Part shown: piece by piece, positions 25,101 through 33,774 of the stretch | Layout: each line of letters begins with the position of its first letter | Position numbering within the stretch: position 1 is the first letter of the stretch | Notes under the pieces: model-generated | Seen by the model: the letters and a program-made list of their open reading frames with translations, nothing else | Databases searched by the model: none | What the model was told of the DNA's origin: nothing | Assembly: GCA_947631575.1 (NCBI GenBank) | Contig: CANRLW010000002.1 | Location: 1 to 64,000 of the forward strand | Length of the DNA stretch: 64,000 nt | Origin: an uncultured Clostridia bacterium | Lineage (GTDB): Bacteria > Bacillota > Clostridia > Oscillospirales > Ruminococcaceae | Direction of reading: 5' to 3' | Translations under genes and position numbers: made by a program

Positions 25101-25411
25101 GTTCCGAGCTCGGAACAGAGGTTTAGTCCCGACTGACCGCCAAGGTTCGGCAAAAGAGCGTCGGGGCGTTCTTTTTCGATTATCTGCGTCAGCCTGTCGA
25201 CATTCAGCGGCTCGATATAGGTTATATCCGCTACGTCGGGGTCTGTCATGATAGTCGCGGGATTTGAATTTACGAGAACTATCTCATATCCGAGCTTTTT
25301 CAATGCTTTACAAGCCTGTGTTCCCGAATAGTCAAACTCGCAAGCCTGTCCTATGATTATAGGACCCGATCCGATAATAAGGATCTTGTTGATATCTTGT
25401 CTTTTTGGCAT
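22190..25411 (-). CDS. carB: Carbamoyl-phosphate synthase, large subunit
   Basis: 1073 residues from the ATG at 25411 (MPKRQDINKILIIGSGPI), which follows GGAACGGAG; the track starts 12 codons early. Two homologous ATP-grasp halves are clear (GSGPIIIGQACEFDYSG and GGGPNRIGQGIEFDYCC), each with carboxylate-binding motifs, and an MGS-like allosteric domain ends the protein. It makes carbamoyl phosphate from bicarbonate, ammonia (from glutamine via CarA) and two ATP, for pyrimidine and arginine synthesis. The small subunit carA is not adjacent. A promoter at 25505-25533 leaves a leader of about 90 bases; no PyrR-type structure was recognised. Confidence 0.97.
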   Translation of the reverse strand: MPKRQDINKILIIGSGPIIIGQACEFDYSGTQACKALKKLGYEIVLVNSNPATIMTDPDVADITYIEPLNVDRLTQIIEKERPDALLPNLGGQSGLNLCSELGTAGVLDKYGVKVIGVQIDAIQRGEDRIEFKHTMEKLGIEMARSEVAYTVDEAVKIAEKLRYPVVLRPAYTMGGAGGGMVYNVDELKVVCERGLQASLVGQVLVEECISGWEELELEVVRDADNNIITVCFIENIDPVGVHTGDSFCSAPMLTIPEDVQLDLQRQAYKIVEAIQVIGGCNCQFARDPETGRVVVIEINPRTSRSSALASKATGFPIALVSAMLACGLTLAEIPCGKYGTLDKYVPDGDYVVIKFARWAFEKFKKAEDKIGTQMKAVGEVMSIGKTYKEAFQKAIRSLETGRYGLGYAKNFNELSKDELLDKLRTISSERQFIIYEALRKGAEVEEIYQLTKIKHWFLQQMKELVEEENELAKLKGTIPAADVLKKAKQDGFSDRYLSQLLAVSEEEIRNARLKAGICEAWEGVHVSGTQDSAYYYSTYNLSEDKSPVNTDKPKIMILGGGPNRIGQGIEFDYCCVHAALALKKLGFESIIVNCNPETVSTDYDTSDKLYFEPLTLEDVLSIHEKEKPVGVIAQFGGQTPLNLASDLKKYGVNILGTSPETIDEAEDRDLFRAMMEKLGIPMPESGMAVNVDEALEIANKIGYPVMVRPSYVLGGRGMEVVHDDEMMRVYMSAAVGVTPDRPILIDRFLNHATECEADAISDGENCFVPAVMEHIELAGIHSGDSACILPAKNLSQKHIETIKDYTRKIAVEMGVKGLMNMQYAIEGDTVFVLEANPRASRTVPLVSKVCDINMVRIATDIITSPITGRKSPVPELHDRVIGHYGVKEAVFPFNMFPEVDPLLGPEMRSTGEVLGIAPTFGEAYYKAQEATQTRLPNEGTVLLSVCDRDKPELVEIAKAFSDLGFKIVATGNSYSMIKNAGIPVEKIFKIYEGRPNIADEISNGQIQLIINTPAGKTSAHDDSYIRKAAIKHRVPYITTMAAAKASAEGIRAIKENTHFGVKSLQAHHADIK

Positions 25412-25504
25412 CAATAACTCCGTTCCCGCACCGCTATAGGTACGCAAAAAAAATTAAATATAATATTGCAGGCAATACTACTGTATAAATTTACGCTATT
25501 TATT

Positions 25505-25533
25505 ATCATACCATAAATTGAAAAAAATTTCAA
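25505..25533 (-). promoter_or_regulatory. Sigma-A promoter of carB
   Basis: Minus strand TTGAAA, 17 bases, TATGAT. Confidence 0.65.
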
Positions 25534-25581
25534 TAGCAATTCAACAAAAATCCCGACTTTTAAAAAATTTTGTAAAATAGT

Positions 25582-25611
25582 TTACCACTATTCAAAAAAA
25601 TATGATACAAT
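25582..25611 (+). promoter_or_regulatory. Likely promoter of the lipid kinase gene
   Basis: TTACCA, 18 bases, TACAAT on the plus strand. The -10 is good; the -35 is a weak match. Confidence 0.45.
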
Positions 25612-25644
25612 AGAAATGTTGAATATTAACACGGAGGAACAATA

Positions 25645-26547
25645 ATGAGAAAAAAACTTTTGCTCGTATACAATCCAGTTTCGGGTACAGGCGGTATAAT
25701 ATCTTCTCTCGCCGACGTCATTTCGGCATTTACTGCGGCGGGATATGACGTTACTGCTCACCCGACCTCTCAACAGGGCGACGGAAAACAGTTTATAGAA
25801 CAATATGCCGACAACTTCGACCTCGTTTGCTCCTGCGGCGGGGACGGAATGCTCCATGAGCTTTTCTGCGGAATGAAGGGTCACAATGGGAAATGCGGCT
25901 ATATCCCCTCGGGCACGGTAAACGATTTCGCCTCTTCTATGCGGATACCGAAAAACATTCCCGAGGCCGTGAAAATGATAATCGAAGAAAACTACAGAAA
26001 TATCGACGCAGGCGAAATGAACGGAAACAGGTTCGCCTATATAGCAGCGTTTGGAGTATTTACGGAAGTAAGCTATTCTACCAGCCACAATCTTAAAAGC
26101 GTTCTTGGTTCTTTTGCTTATTTCCTAGAGGGAGTAAAAAGGTTCGACCCGTTTTATTTCAGCGAAAAATCGGCAAATCTGAAAATAACCTGCGATGACT
26201 ATATTTACGAGGGAGAGTTTTCTTTCGGAATGGCGGGAAACACGCTTTCCGTGGCAGGCTCGACGCTTGCCGTTCCGTCCGACGCGTCTATGGAAGACGG
26301 ACTTCTGGACTTTTTATTTATCAGAACGCCGAAAACTCTCGCGGATTATGACAAGATACGCATAGCGCTTACAAACGAGGATAAGCCCTGCGACAGCGTT
26401 ATACGCCTTAAAGCAAGTTCACTCAAGCTCGAATCGGAAAAGCCTGTCGACTGGGATCTTGACGGAGAATTTGGCGGGAGCTTTTTAACTGCGGAATTTT
26501 CAGTCGATAAGCAAGCGATAACTATTGCAGCGCCGGAAAAGGTTTGA
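25645..26547 (+). CDS. Diacylglycerol/lipid kinase (DagK/YegS family)
   Basis: 300 residues. The DAGKc domain begins LLLVYNPVSGTGG; the nucleotide loop is CGGDGMLHE (family GGDGT) and the next motif is IPSGTVNDFASS. A C-terminal beta domain ends with KPVDWDLDGEFGG, the usual DGE substrate motif. It should phosphorylate diacylglycerol or a related lipid at the membrane face, recycling it to phosphatidate. Thr to Met in the GGDG loop is conservative among family members but worth noting. Strong ribosome site (GGAGGA), alone in its transcript, terminated by the hairpin at 26605. Confidence 0.88.
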   Translation: MRKKLLLVYNPVSGTGGIISSLADVISAFTAAGYDVTAHPTSQQGDGKQFIEQYADNFDLVCSCGGDGMLHELFCGMKGHNGKCGYIPSGTVNDFASSMRIPKNIPEAVKMIIEENYRNIDAGEMNGNRFAYIAAFGVFTEVSYSTSHNLKSVLGSFAYFLEGVKRFDPFYFSEKSANLKITCDDYIYEGEFSFGMAGNTLSVAGSTLAVPSDASMEDGLLDFLFIRTPKTLADYDKIRIALTNEDKPCDSVIRLKASSLKLESEKPVDWDLDGEFGGSFLTAEFSVDKQAITIAAPEKV

Positions 26548-26604
26548 AATCGGGCTTTCAATTATCCTGAACTTTCGTAATTGAGAGATAAAATAACAAC
26601 AAAA

Positions 26605-26646
26605 CACCGCTTTGCGGGGAAATGATATTCCCAAAGCAAAGCGGTG
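26605..26646. terminator. Shared convergent terminator
   Basis: CACCGCTTTGC/GCAAAGCGGTG stem with an inner GGGAA/TTCCC pairing. It lies between the stops of two converging genes; the minus strand has a long T-rich tail (TTTTGTTGTTATTTT), the plus strand a weaker one. Confidence 0.75.
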
Positions 26647-26652
26647 ATCTTA

Positions 26653-27204
26653 TTATGAACTTTTTTTCTTCGACCTTGCGAATACAAAGAGCTTGCTGAA
26701 AATGTAATTCAAGACTATTACCACAACGTTTGTAAAAATCTTTGCCAAAAGCTCGTACCACCCCGCGTGAAATCCCGTAAGATCCACCAGCAAGAACATA
26801 AGTATCACGTCTACCAAAAGCGTCGAAATTCTCGACGCGTAAAATCTGAGCGCCTCGAGAAGAACTTTGCCAAAGGTTTTGTTTTCACTTCTGAACACGA
26901 AAAGCCTGTTTGTTATAAACGCAAACGTACTCGCAAGTATCCACGAAAGTATGTTTGGAAAGACGGTGTTGCTTTCTATGCCGAAACGGGAGGTAAGCGT
27001 AAAGATCCACGAGAGCTGCTCAGTAACGCTCTGCGCGTTCGGGAAAACCGCCCTGAAAACAATGTAGCCGACTATTGACACGACTGTAGTAAGTACGCCG
27101 AAAATAAGGTACATTATTATTTCACGGTACTTTTTAAAAAGCTCTTTTCTGCCTTCGCTTGTTTTTATAAGAGATATTATTTCGGAAACTTTCCCTTTTT
27201 GCAT
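26653..27204 (-). CDS. GtrA-like membrane protein
   Basis: About 183 residues from the ATG at 27204, seven bases after AGGAAG; the track begins nine codons upstream without a ribosome site. Four hydrophobic helices, with the family-typical FLIFGVLTT-like start (YLIFGVLTTVVSIVGYIVF) and a C-terminal NYIFSKLFVFA. GtrA-like proteins are thought to move lipid-linked sugars across the membrane for cell-surface glycosylation. No glycosyltransferase partner is next to it. Confidence 0.8.
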   Translation of the reverse strand: MQKGKVSEIISLIKTSEGRKELFKKYREIIMYLIFGVLTTVVSIVGYIVFRAVFPNAQSVTEQLSWIFTLTSRFGIESNTVFPNILSWILASTFAFITNRLFVFRSENKTFGKVLLEALRFYASRISTLLVDVILMFLLVDLTGFHAGWYELLAKIFTNVVVIVLNYIFSKLFVFARSKKKSS

Positions 27205-27337
27205 TTTTTCACTTCCTGTGGTAAAACTCATTCTGTTACATTTATTATTCTAAAAGTAACTATATTCTACCACATAAACAAAAAAAAATCAACTGTTTTT
27301 TTAAAACCGTTTTGAGCGTAAAAATTTGTCAAAGCTA

Positions 27338-27366
27338 TTGACATGATAGACGATTTGAGTTATAAT
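27338..27366 (+). promoter_or_regulatory. Sigma-A promoter of the Ter-type operon
   Basis: TTGACA, 17 bases, TATAAT, a perfect consensus, giving a leader of about 115 bases before the first gene. No second promoter was seen in the following 11 kb. Confidence 0.8.
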
Positions 27367-27393
27367 ATATTTGTATGCCGATATGGTGGAATT

Positions 27394-27432
27394 ATGGAAA
27401 ATGTTTATTTTTGGTGTTATTGCACAAGATGA
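27394..27432 (+). CDS. Possible 12-residue leader peptide
   Basis: GGTGG lies six bases before an ATG that opens MENVYFWCYCTR and then stops. It is rich in aromatic residues and cysteine. An imperfect hairpin GTTTAA..GGATCGGTGTATTTATACC.. follows (about 27435-27475). The arrangement resembles a translated leader, but there is no T-run terminator, so regulation is speculative. Confidence 0.25.
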   Translation: MENVYFWCYCTR

Positions 27433-27488
27433 TTGTTTAAAGGATCGGTGTATTTATACCGAGAGGTATCTTAAACGGAGGATTTTCT

Positions 27489-28130
27489 ATGTCGGATTAT
27501 CTCAGAAGACTTCCCGTATATCTGCTGCTCGACTGTAGCGGGTCTATGACGGGTGAACCCATAGAGGCGGTAAAACAAGGGCTTAAAACGCTTTTGTCGG
27601 AACTTAAAAGCGATCCTCAGGCTCTCGAAACTGCTTATCTGTCAATTATAACCTTCGACAGCACAGCGAGGCAAATTTGCCCACTGACAGAGCTTTTTTC
27701 CTTTAAAGAACCGCAGATAAGCGCGGGCGGAGCTACGGCTCTTGGCGGCGCGCTGAAGGTACTGGCTGAATGTATAAAGAATGAAGTGCGCATTTCTACG
27801 AAGGAACAGAAAGGCGACTGGAAACCGCTGGTATTTATCATGACAGACGGCGCTCCGACAGATGATATTGACGAGGGGATAAATGCCTTAAAACAAGTCT
27901 CCGCGGGAAACATCATTGCTTGTGCGGCGGGTGCAAACGCAAACACCGAGCCTTTGAAGAAAATTACGAACAACGTACTTATGATGAACAACCTTACAAC
28001 GGGAGATATGGCGCAGTTTTTCGCGTGGGTATCAAGCTCGGTAAAGCTTTCATCTAAGAGCGTTGACGCAAAGCCCGGCGAGGCTGTTGTTCTTCCTCCG
28101 CCTCCTCAGGGATTTGTGATAGTGCCTTAA
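27489..28130 (+). CDS. TerY-like von Willebrand A domain protein
   Basis: 213 residues made almost wholly of one vWA domain. The metal-ion site is intact: DCSGSMTG near residue 15, a threonine in GGATALGGAL and MTDGAPTDD near 120. TerY-like proteins are the adaptor member of the TerY-P triad, in which a vWA protein, a PP2C phosphatase and a kinase act together. Here those partners follow with gaps of 18 and 4 bases. Ribosome site ACGGAGG. Cytoplasmic; target proteins unknown. Confidence 0.88.
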   Translation: MSDYLRRLPVYLLLDCSGSMTGEPIEAVKQGLKTLLSELKSDPQALETAYLSIITFDSTARQICPLTELFSFKEPQISAGGATALGGALKVLAECIKNEVRISTKEQKGDWKPLVFIMTDGAPTDDIDEGINALKQVSAGNIIACAAGANANTEPLKKITNNVLMMNNLTTGDMAQFFAWVSSSVKLSSKSVDAKPGEAVVLPPPPQGFVIVP

Positions 28131-28148
28131 TTGTTTCGGGGGTAATTT

Positions 28149-29441
28149 ATGAACGAGTATTCCGAAACGAATGGCGAACAGCAGGAAAACAATGAACAAT
28201 TGCCGAAAGCAATCGAGGAGAGCGAAAAGAAAGCGGACGAAAACAAGCCTCTGTCGGACAGAGAAGTTATGGAGCATACCGCTAATATCTGGCAGTATAC
28301 CGAAATAATTGACGACGGAACGGAAATGCACAACGAATTTCACGAAAAGTTTTCAAAGACCGCTTTCGGAAATATCATAGGCGCAAGAGTGCGCGGAAAA
28401 GCCCATAAGCACAATGGGACAAACTGCGACGATTATTTTGAAACGGCTTTTACGGAGGATTTCGCGGCGGCTGTCGTATGTGACGGCGCGGGCTCGCAGA
28501 GGCTTTCGCGAATCGGCTCTAGGGTGAGCGCCGAGAGCGCGGCGAATTATCTTAAAGATAATCTTTCGGAGCTGTTTTCAAAAGACATTTCTATAAAAGA
28601 CAGGCTTTGCGCGGATATTAGTTCCGAAGAATTTATGAGCGCGTGCGGAAGTATCGCATTGCTTGTGCAAAATTCCGCAAGAGAAGCGCTGAAAGCACAG
28701 AATGATGAGCTTTCAAGGCTTGAAAATGACGAGAGATATTTAAACGTTCTTGGAAGAAAGCCCGTTATCTCGGACATGTCGACTACATTTCTCGCGGCGG
28801 TAGTTGTGCCGCTGGGCGACGGGAAAGAGCGGTTCATCGCTTGCGTTCAGATAGGCGACGGCTGTATATGCGCGCTGGATACAAAGGAAAACGGCGAACG
28901 CTCCGTAAAGCTCATGGGCGAGGCTGACAGCGGAAAGTTTTCAAGCGAAACGGTCTTTCTCTCACAGAATACCGTAAGCGACGCGGCAATTGCCTCTAAA
29001 ACGCGCGTCAGCAGAGGAAACTCGGATATTATAATGCTTATGACGGACGGAGTTGCGGACGATTATTTCCCTGCCGCTCCGATGATGCAGAGGCTGTATA
29101 TTGACCTTTGTTTAAACGGAATCCTTCCTATGAGCGGCGGCGAGGAAACGCCGAAAGCTCCCGCTCCGATAAGCTATCCAGCGGTCTCAGCAGAAAGGCA
29201 GAGCGTTTCTCTTCAATATGCGAAACAACTCGCAGAGGACGCATCTACGGAAAGCATGAAAGCGCTGTGGGAAAAGCGTGATATGCTCGGGGCGTATTCG
29301 CTCGGAGCTTACGGCATAAGTCTCGGAGAAAAGCCCGAAGAACGCCTCAGAGTTTGGCTCGACAACTACAACGAGCGCACGAGCTTTGACGACAGGACGC
29401 TTGTTATAATAGATTTGAAAGATAGAAATAAGGACGTGTAA
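28149..29441 (+). CDS. PP2C-type serine/threonine phosphatase of the TerY-P triad
   Basis: 430 residues. A Glu-rich N-terminus (about 1-75) precedes a PP2C domain with the metal-binding aspartates in NCDDYF, VVCDGAGSQR, MLMTDGVADDYF and DDRTLVIIDL. It should remove phosphate from Ser/Thr residues, most likely opposing the kinase encoded four bases downstream. The long insert near 300-340 (PAAPMMQRLYIDLCLNG and a Pro/Ala stretch) is usual in this subfamily. Cytoplasmic. Confidence 0.88.
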   Translation: MNEYSETNGEQQENNEQLPKAIEESEKKADENKPLSDREVMEHTANIWQYTEIIDDGTEMHNEFHEKFSKTAFGNIIGARVRGKAHKHNGTNCDDYFETAFTEDFAAAVVCDGAGSQRLSRIGSRVSAESAANYLKDNLSELFSKDISIKDRLCADISSEEFMSACGSIALLVQNSAREALKAQNDELSRLENDERYLNVLGRKPVISDMSTTFLAAVVVPLGDGKERFIACVQIGDGCICALDTKENGERSVKLMGEADSGKFSSETVFLSQNTVSDAAIASKTRVSRGNSDIIMLMTDGVADDYFPAAPMMQRLYIDLCLNGILPMSGGEETPKAPAPISYPAVSAERQSVSLQYAKQLAEDASTESMKALWEKRDMLGAYSLGAYGISLGEKPEERLRVWLDNYNERTSFDDRTLVIIDLKDRNKDV

Positions 29442-29445
29442 AGTT

Positions 29446-30930
29446 ATGCAAAGCGGCGAAGTTATCCGCGCCGTATTTGAAAGCGGAGAAACGATTGAAT
29501 TTGTATTTGACGCAAACGCTCCGCGCGGCGGAATGAAACACACGTTTTTTACTCCCGACAAGAAATATGCGGTGCAGTTTTTCAATGACCCTAAGGACGC
29601 GGCAAACCCGCTCATACAGGATCGCATAAGGACAATTACGGGGATATACAATCCCACCGTATCCGAAGAAAACGGCGGCGCGGCGGGAAACACCGAAAAG
29701 ACCGCGGCATATTTCAGACAGCGGTTCTGCTGGCCGGTCGGGATACTGAAATATCCTGTTTTCGGCATTGTGTGTCCGACTTATCCGAAGAACTTTTTCT
29801 TTGGCGCGGACGCGTCTGCTGTGCTGAATTTAAAGGGCAAGGACAAGAAATCCAACTGGTTTACCGGGAAAAACAGAAAATACCTCGCTCCCGCAGAACG
29901 CGGAGATTTTCGGACAATGCTCGGCGTGGCAATAAGTCTTTGCCGCTCAATAAGAAGACTCCATGTAGCGGGGCTTGCACACTCGGATCTGTCATGCAAT
30001 AATGTCCTTATTGACCCGAAAACAGGCTCGGCGGTCGTTATTGATATAGACAGCCTTGTTGTGCCGAACAAATATGCTCCCGAAGTTGTGGGAACAAGAG
30101 GATATATTGCGCCCGAAGTGCTTTCGACATTGATGCTTGACTTCGGGGATCCAAAGAGAAAGCTGCCGTGCGTTCAGACAGATCTTCATGCGCTGCCAGT
30201 GCTTATATATGAATATCTGTTCTGCCGTCACCCGCTGATAGGTCCGAAGATCTACAGCAGCGCTAATGCAGAAGAAGATGATTTCCTTTGTCTCGGTCCG
30301 AGAGCGACATTTATAGAAGACCCAAAGGACACCTCGAACAGACCGCCCGATCTTAAGTTTACAATAAGCTCTCTTTCGGACGGACTTGAAAGGCTGTTTT
30401 TAAAGGCGTTTTCAGACGGACTTCACGAGCCTTCGGAAAGACCGACGGCTATGGAATGGGAGCGCGAGCTGCTAAGGGCATGGGATAAGCTCGTATGCTG
30501 CGACAATCCCTCCTGTGAGAAAAAATGGTTTATACTGAGGGATAAGAACATACCCGTCTGCCCTTTCTGCGGAAAAAGAAAAACCAAGGAAATAGTGCTC
30601 TTAGAGCTGAAAAGTGAAATGTACGGCAGAAAAGGCATCTACCGCGACAAGAATGAGATAGCGGTTTTTGACAGAATGCCTATTTATGACTGGCACATTT
30701 TTTCAAACGTCAGAAACGACGAGAAAGCCGACACGCAGATGAGAGCATATATTGCGCTGCATAACGGGCGGTGGCTTTTAGTAAACAGCGGCGCGGAGGG
30801 AATGTTGTCGCCGAGCGGAAGGCTCGTTCCGAAAGGAAACGCTTTTGAGCTTAAGGACGGAGATTTTTTCAGGATATCGGCAAAAGAAAACGGGCTTTTA
30901 TGTAAAGTGACCGTGTGCAACAAAAGTTAA
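29446..30930 (+). CDS. TerY-P triad serine/threonine kinase with zinc ribbon and FHA-like C-terminus
   Basis: 494 residues. Kinase motifs: HSDLSCNNVL near 178 in place of HRDxxxxN, VIDIDSLVV in place of DFG, and GTRGYIAPEVL as the activation/APE segment. At the beta-3 strand the sequence is YAVQFF, so the usual lysine appears as Gln. After the kinase, CCDNPSC..CPFCGKRK (about 352-382) is a four-cysteine zinc ribbon and the last 100 residues look like a beta-sandwich of FHA type (LVNSGAEGML). Such kinases belong with TerY and PP2C proteins. Activity is plausible but the lysine change should be checked. Confidence 0.8.
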   Translation: MQSGEVIRAVFESGETIEFVFDANAPRGGMKHTFFTPDKKYAVQFFNDPKDAANPLIQDRIRTITGIYNPTVSEENGGAAGNTEKTAAYFRQRFCWPVGILKYPVFGIVCPTYPKNFFFGADASAVLNLKGKDKKSNWFTGKNRKYLAPAERGDFRTMLGVAISLCRSIRRLHVAGLAHSDLSCNNVLIDPKTGSAVVIDIDSLVVPNKYAPEVVGTRGYIAPEVLSTLMLDFGDPKRKLPCVQTDLHALPVLIYEYLFCRHPLIGPKIYSSANAEEDDFLCLGPRATFIEDPKDTSNRPPDLKFTISSLSDGLERLFLKAFSDGLHEPSERPTAMEWERELLRAWDKLVCCDNPSCEKKWFILRDKNIPVCPFCGKRKTKEIVLLELKSEMYGRKGIYRDKNEIAVFDRMPIYDWHIFSNVRNDEKADTQMRAYIALHNGRWLLVNSGAEGMLSPSGRLVPKGNAFELKDGDFFRISAKENGLLCKVTVCNKS

Positions 30931-30981
30931 ACAGCGGCAATACCGCATTATATATCAAAACAATCAGAGAAAGGAAAACCT

Positions 30982-33735
30982 ATGGAGAAATTTGGACTGA
31001 CAGACGCCGAAGTCGCAGAAAGCAAGGCGAAATACGGCGACAACTCTATGACAGAGCAGGCTCACGAGAGTTTCTGGGATAAGCTGAAAGACAATCTCGG
31101 CGACCCGATGATAAAAATTCTTATCGTCGCGCTGCTGATAAACGTTGTGCTGGCTGTTCTCGGAATAACGGGAGTTATAAAAGAGGGCGCGCCCGAATGG
31201 TATGAGCCGCTCGGAATTTTCATAGCGATATGTCTTGCAACGCTCGTTTCGACATTCTCCGAATACAGAAACGAAAACGCTTTCCAGAAACTTCAGGAAG
31301 AGGCGTCGAGAATTATGGTAAAGACCTACCGCAATGGCGTTATCGCGGAAGTTGCGATAAACGACATTGTAGTAGGCGACGCTATTCTACTTCAGTCGGG
31401 AGATAAAATTCCCGCGGACGGTATCATAATTGACGGCGACATTAAAGTTGACCAGTCAGTGTTAAACGGCGAGAGCCGCGAGGCAAAGAAAAAGGCTATA
31501 CCCGATGGTTGGACGGATACCGACGAGAACACTAACTTTGACAATGAATACAAAGTATTCAGAGGCGCGGTCGTTTGCTCGGGAAACGCCGTTATGCAGG
31601 TAACCGTTGTCGGCGACAAGTCGGTTTACGGTAAGATCGCAAGCGAGCTCCAGACAGACGACGACAGAGAAACTCCTCTGAAATTAAAGCTCGGAAACCT
31701 CGCAAACGGCATTTCAAAGTTCGGCTATATAGGCGGTATAGCTATTGCTGTTGCAATGCTTGCTAAGACCATTTTGTTCGATACGGGTTTTGACCCGTCG
31801 GCGTTTTTCTTTGCGGCAGACGGCGCTTTCCAGTGGATGGCGGTTGTTGAGGCGGTAATTCAGGCGGTTATGCTTGCTGTTATCATCATAGTTATGGCAG
31901 TACCCGAGGGTTTGCCGCTTATGATAGCGATAGTTTCCGCGCAGAATATGGGCAAGATGCTCAAAGACAACGTTCTTGTCCGCAAGGTAGCGGGAATTGA
32001 AACGGCGGGTTCGCTCAACATTCTCTTCTCGGATAAAACCGGAACAATAACCAAAGGCAAGCTCGAGGCGATAAACTTTATTGACGGCGCGGTAAATGAG
32101 CGCAAGACAATGAACGAAATAAACGGAAAGCTCAAAGAACTTCTGTCATTGTCTATCCACAAAAACACGCTCTCTATGATAAGCGGCGAGGGCAAAGACC
32201 GCAGAGTTCTCGGCGGAAACGCCACAGAGCGCGCTATACTCGGCTACGGCATAGACAATATTTCAAATGCAAATGTAAAGGCTGTAAAGAACATTCCTTT
32301 CAACTCTACAAATAAGTACTCTGCTACGCAGGTAGAGGGAGAATACAACTTGACACTTATTAAAGGCGCTCCCGAAAAGATACTCCAGAGATGTTCGCAC
32401 TATTATGACGAAAACGGAAACAAACAGCCGTTTGATATGGCAAAGCTCAATGCAAAGATAGACGAGCTTGCAAACCGCGCGATACGCGTTCTGGCGCTTG
32501 CAACAAGCGAAGACGCGCTCGGCGAGGACGCTCTTCCCGAAGGGAACAACTGGACGCTTATAGGGTGTCTCGGAATACGCGACGAGGTTCGTCCCGAATC
32601 CGTTACGGCAATCAAGGAAGTTAAGGGCGCGGGCGTTCAGGTCGTTATGATAACGGGCGACCGCCGCGAGACTGCCGTTGCTATTGCTAAAGAGGCGGGG
32701 CTGATCGACGACGAAAAGACAAACCTTATGCTCACTTCAGACGAGCTTTCAAAGATGTCCGATGACGAAATTAAGGCAAAGCTCAAGGACATCAGAGTTA
32801 TTGCAAGAGCGCTGCCTACGGACAAGAGCCGCCTTGTAAGGCTCGCACAGGAACTCGACCTCGTTGCGGGTATGACGGGCGACGGCGTAAACGACTCCCC
32901 TGCCCTGAAAAAAGCCGACGTCGGCTTTGCAATGGGCGGCGGTACGGAAGTTGCAAAAGAGGCATCGGATATTGTTATCCTTGACGACAACTTCAACTCT
33001 ATCGACCGCGCTATACTTTACGGACGCACGATCTTCAATTCGATAAGAAAGTTTATAGTATTCCAGCTTACGATAAACGTTGCGGCGGTGCTTATCTCGT
33101 TTATCTGCCCGCTTATAGGTCTGGCAAATCCGCTTGACGTTATTCAGATACTCTGGGTAAACCTCGTTATGGATACCCTCGCGGCACTTGCATTCGGCGG
33201 AGAGCCCGCGCTCACCCGCTTTATGCACGAAAAGCCCAAGCGCAGAACAGAACCGATCATCAGCAAGAACATGATGTCGGAAATAATCGTAGGCGCAGGC
33301 TGGACGTTCGCTTTGTCGCTCGTTATGCTTATTCTCGGCAACTACTCGCCTTTTGGAAACGACACGAGCTATCTCGAAAACTGGGGCTTTATAAGAGAGG
33401 CTACCGGCGATGCAGCGAAACTTGACGGCGCACACGCGATACTCCACACGGCATATTTCGCGTTCTTTATCTTCATTGCCGTATTCAATGCATTTAACGC
33501 ACGCACCGAAAAGATGAACCTCTTTGACAACATCAACAAAAACAAGGGATTCCTTACGGTATTCGGCATTATCGCGATCGTACAGATAGTTATGACCTAT
33601 GTCGGCGGAGATATCCTGAACGGCTGGGGACTGAACGTTACGGAATGGCTGGTTGTTCTGGTACTCGGAATTTCGATAATTCCTATAGACCTTATAAGAA
33701 AAGCAATTGCGAACAGTGTTTCAAAGAAAAATTAA
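30982..33735 (+). CDS. P-type Ca2+-transporting ATPase (PMCA-like, type IIB)
   Basis: 917 residues, normal length. Phosphorylation motif FSDKTGTITKG, hinge MTGDGVNDSPALKKADVGFAMG, TGES equivalent NGESRE, and the membrane-4 motif MAVPEGLPLMIAI. The C-terminal VNLVMDTLAALAFGGEP is the pattern of plasma-membrane calcium pumps rather than SERCA. It should export Ca2+ using ATP. It lies inside the Ter operon, 51 bases after the kinase and 39 before the TerD protein, whose family binds Ca2+, so a functional link is likely. Ribosome site AGAAAGGAAAA. Confidence 0.92.
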   Translation: MEKFGLTDAEVAESKAKYGDNSMTEQAHESFWDKLKDNLGDPMIKILIVALLINVVLAVLGITGVIKEGAPEWYEPLGIFIAICLATLVSTFSEYRNENAFQKLQEEASRIMVKTYRNGVIAEVAINDIVVGDAILLQSGDKIPADGIIIDGDIKVDQSVLNGESREAKKKAIPDGWTDTDENTNFDNEYKVFRGAVVCSGNAVMQVTVVGDKSVYGKIASELQTDDDRETPLKLKLGNLANGISKFGYIGGIAIAVAMLAKTILFDTGFDPSAFFFAADGAFQWMAVVEAVIQAVMLAVIIIVMAVPEGLPLMIAIVSAQNMGKMLKDNVLVRKVAGIETAGSLNILFSDKTGTITKGKLEAINFIDGAVNERKTMNEINGKLKELLSLSIHKNTLSMISGEGKDRRVLGGNATERAILGYGIDNISNANVKAVKNIPFNSTNKYSATQVEGEYNLTLIKGAPEKILQRCSHYYDENGNKQPFDMAKLNAKIDELANRAIRVLALATSEDALGEDALPEGNNWTLIGCLGIRDEVRPESVTAIKEVKGAGVQVVMITGDRRETAVAIAKEAGLIDDEKTNLMLTSDELSKMSDDEIKAKLKDIRVIARALPTDKSRLVRLAQELDLVAGMTGDGVNDSPALKKADVGFAMGGGTEVAKEASDIVILDDNFNSIDRAILYGRTIFNSIRKFIVFQLTINVAAVLISFICPLIGLANPLDVIQILWVNLVMDTLAALAFGGEPALTRFMHEKPKRRTEPIISKNMMSEIIVGAGWTFALSLVMLILGNYSPFGNDTSYLENWGFIREATGDAAKLDGAHAILHTAYFAFFIFIAVFNAFNARTEKMNLFDNINKNKGFLTVFGIIAIVQIVMTYVGGDILNGWGLNVTEWLVVLVLGISIIPIDLIRKAIANSVSKKN

Positions 33736-33774
33736 AAGAACGTTTATTTAAAATAATTTAGCGGGGGATTTGCT

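Noticed and set aside
32749-33447. 232-residue minus-strand ORF opposite the calcium ATPase
   Set aside because: Antisense to highly conserved ATPase motifs; composition is Arg/Cys-rich as in a shadow frame.
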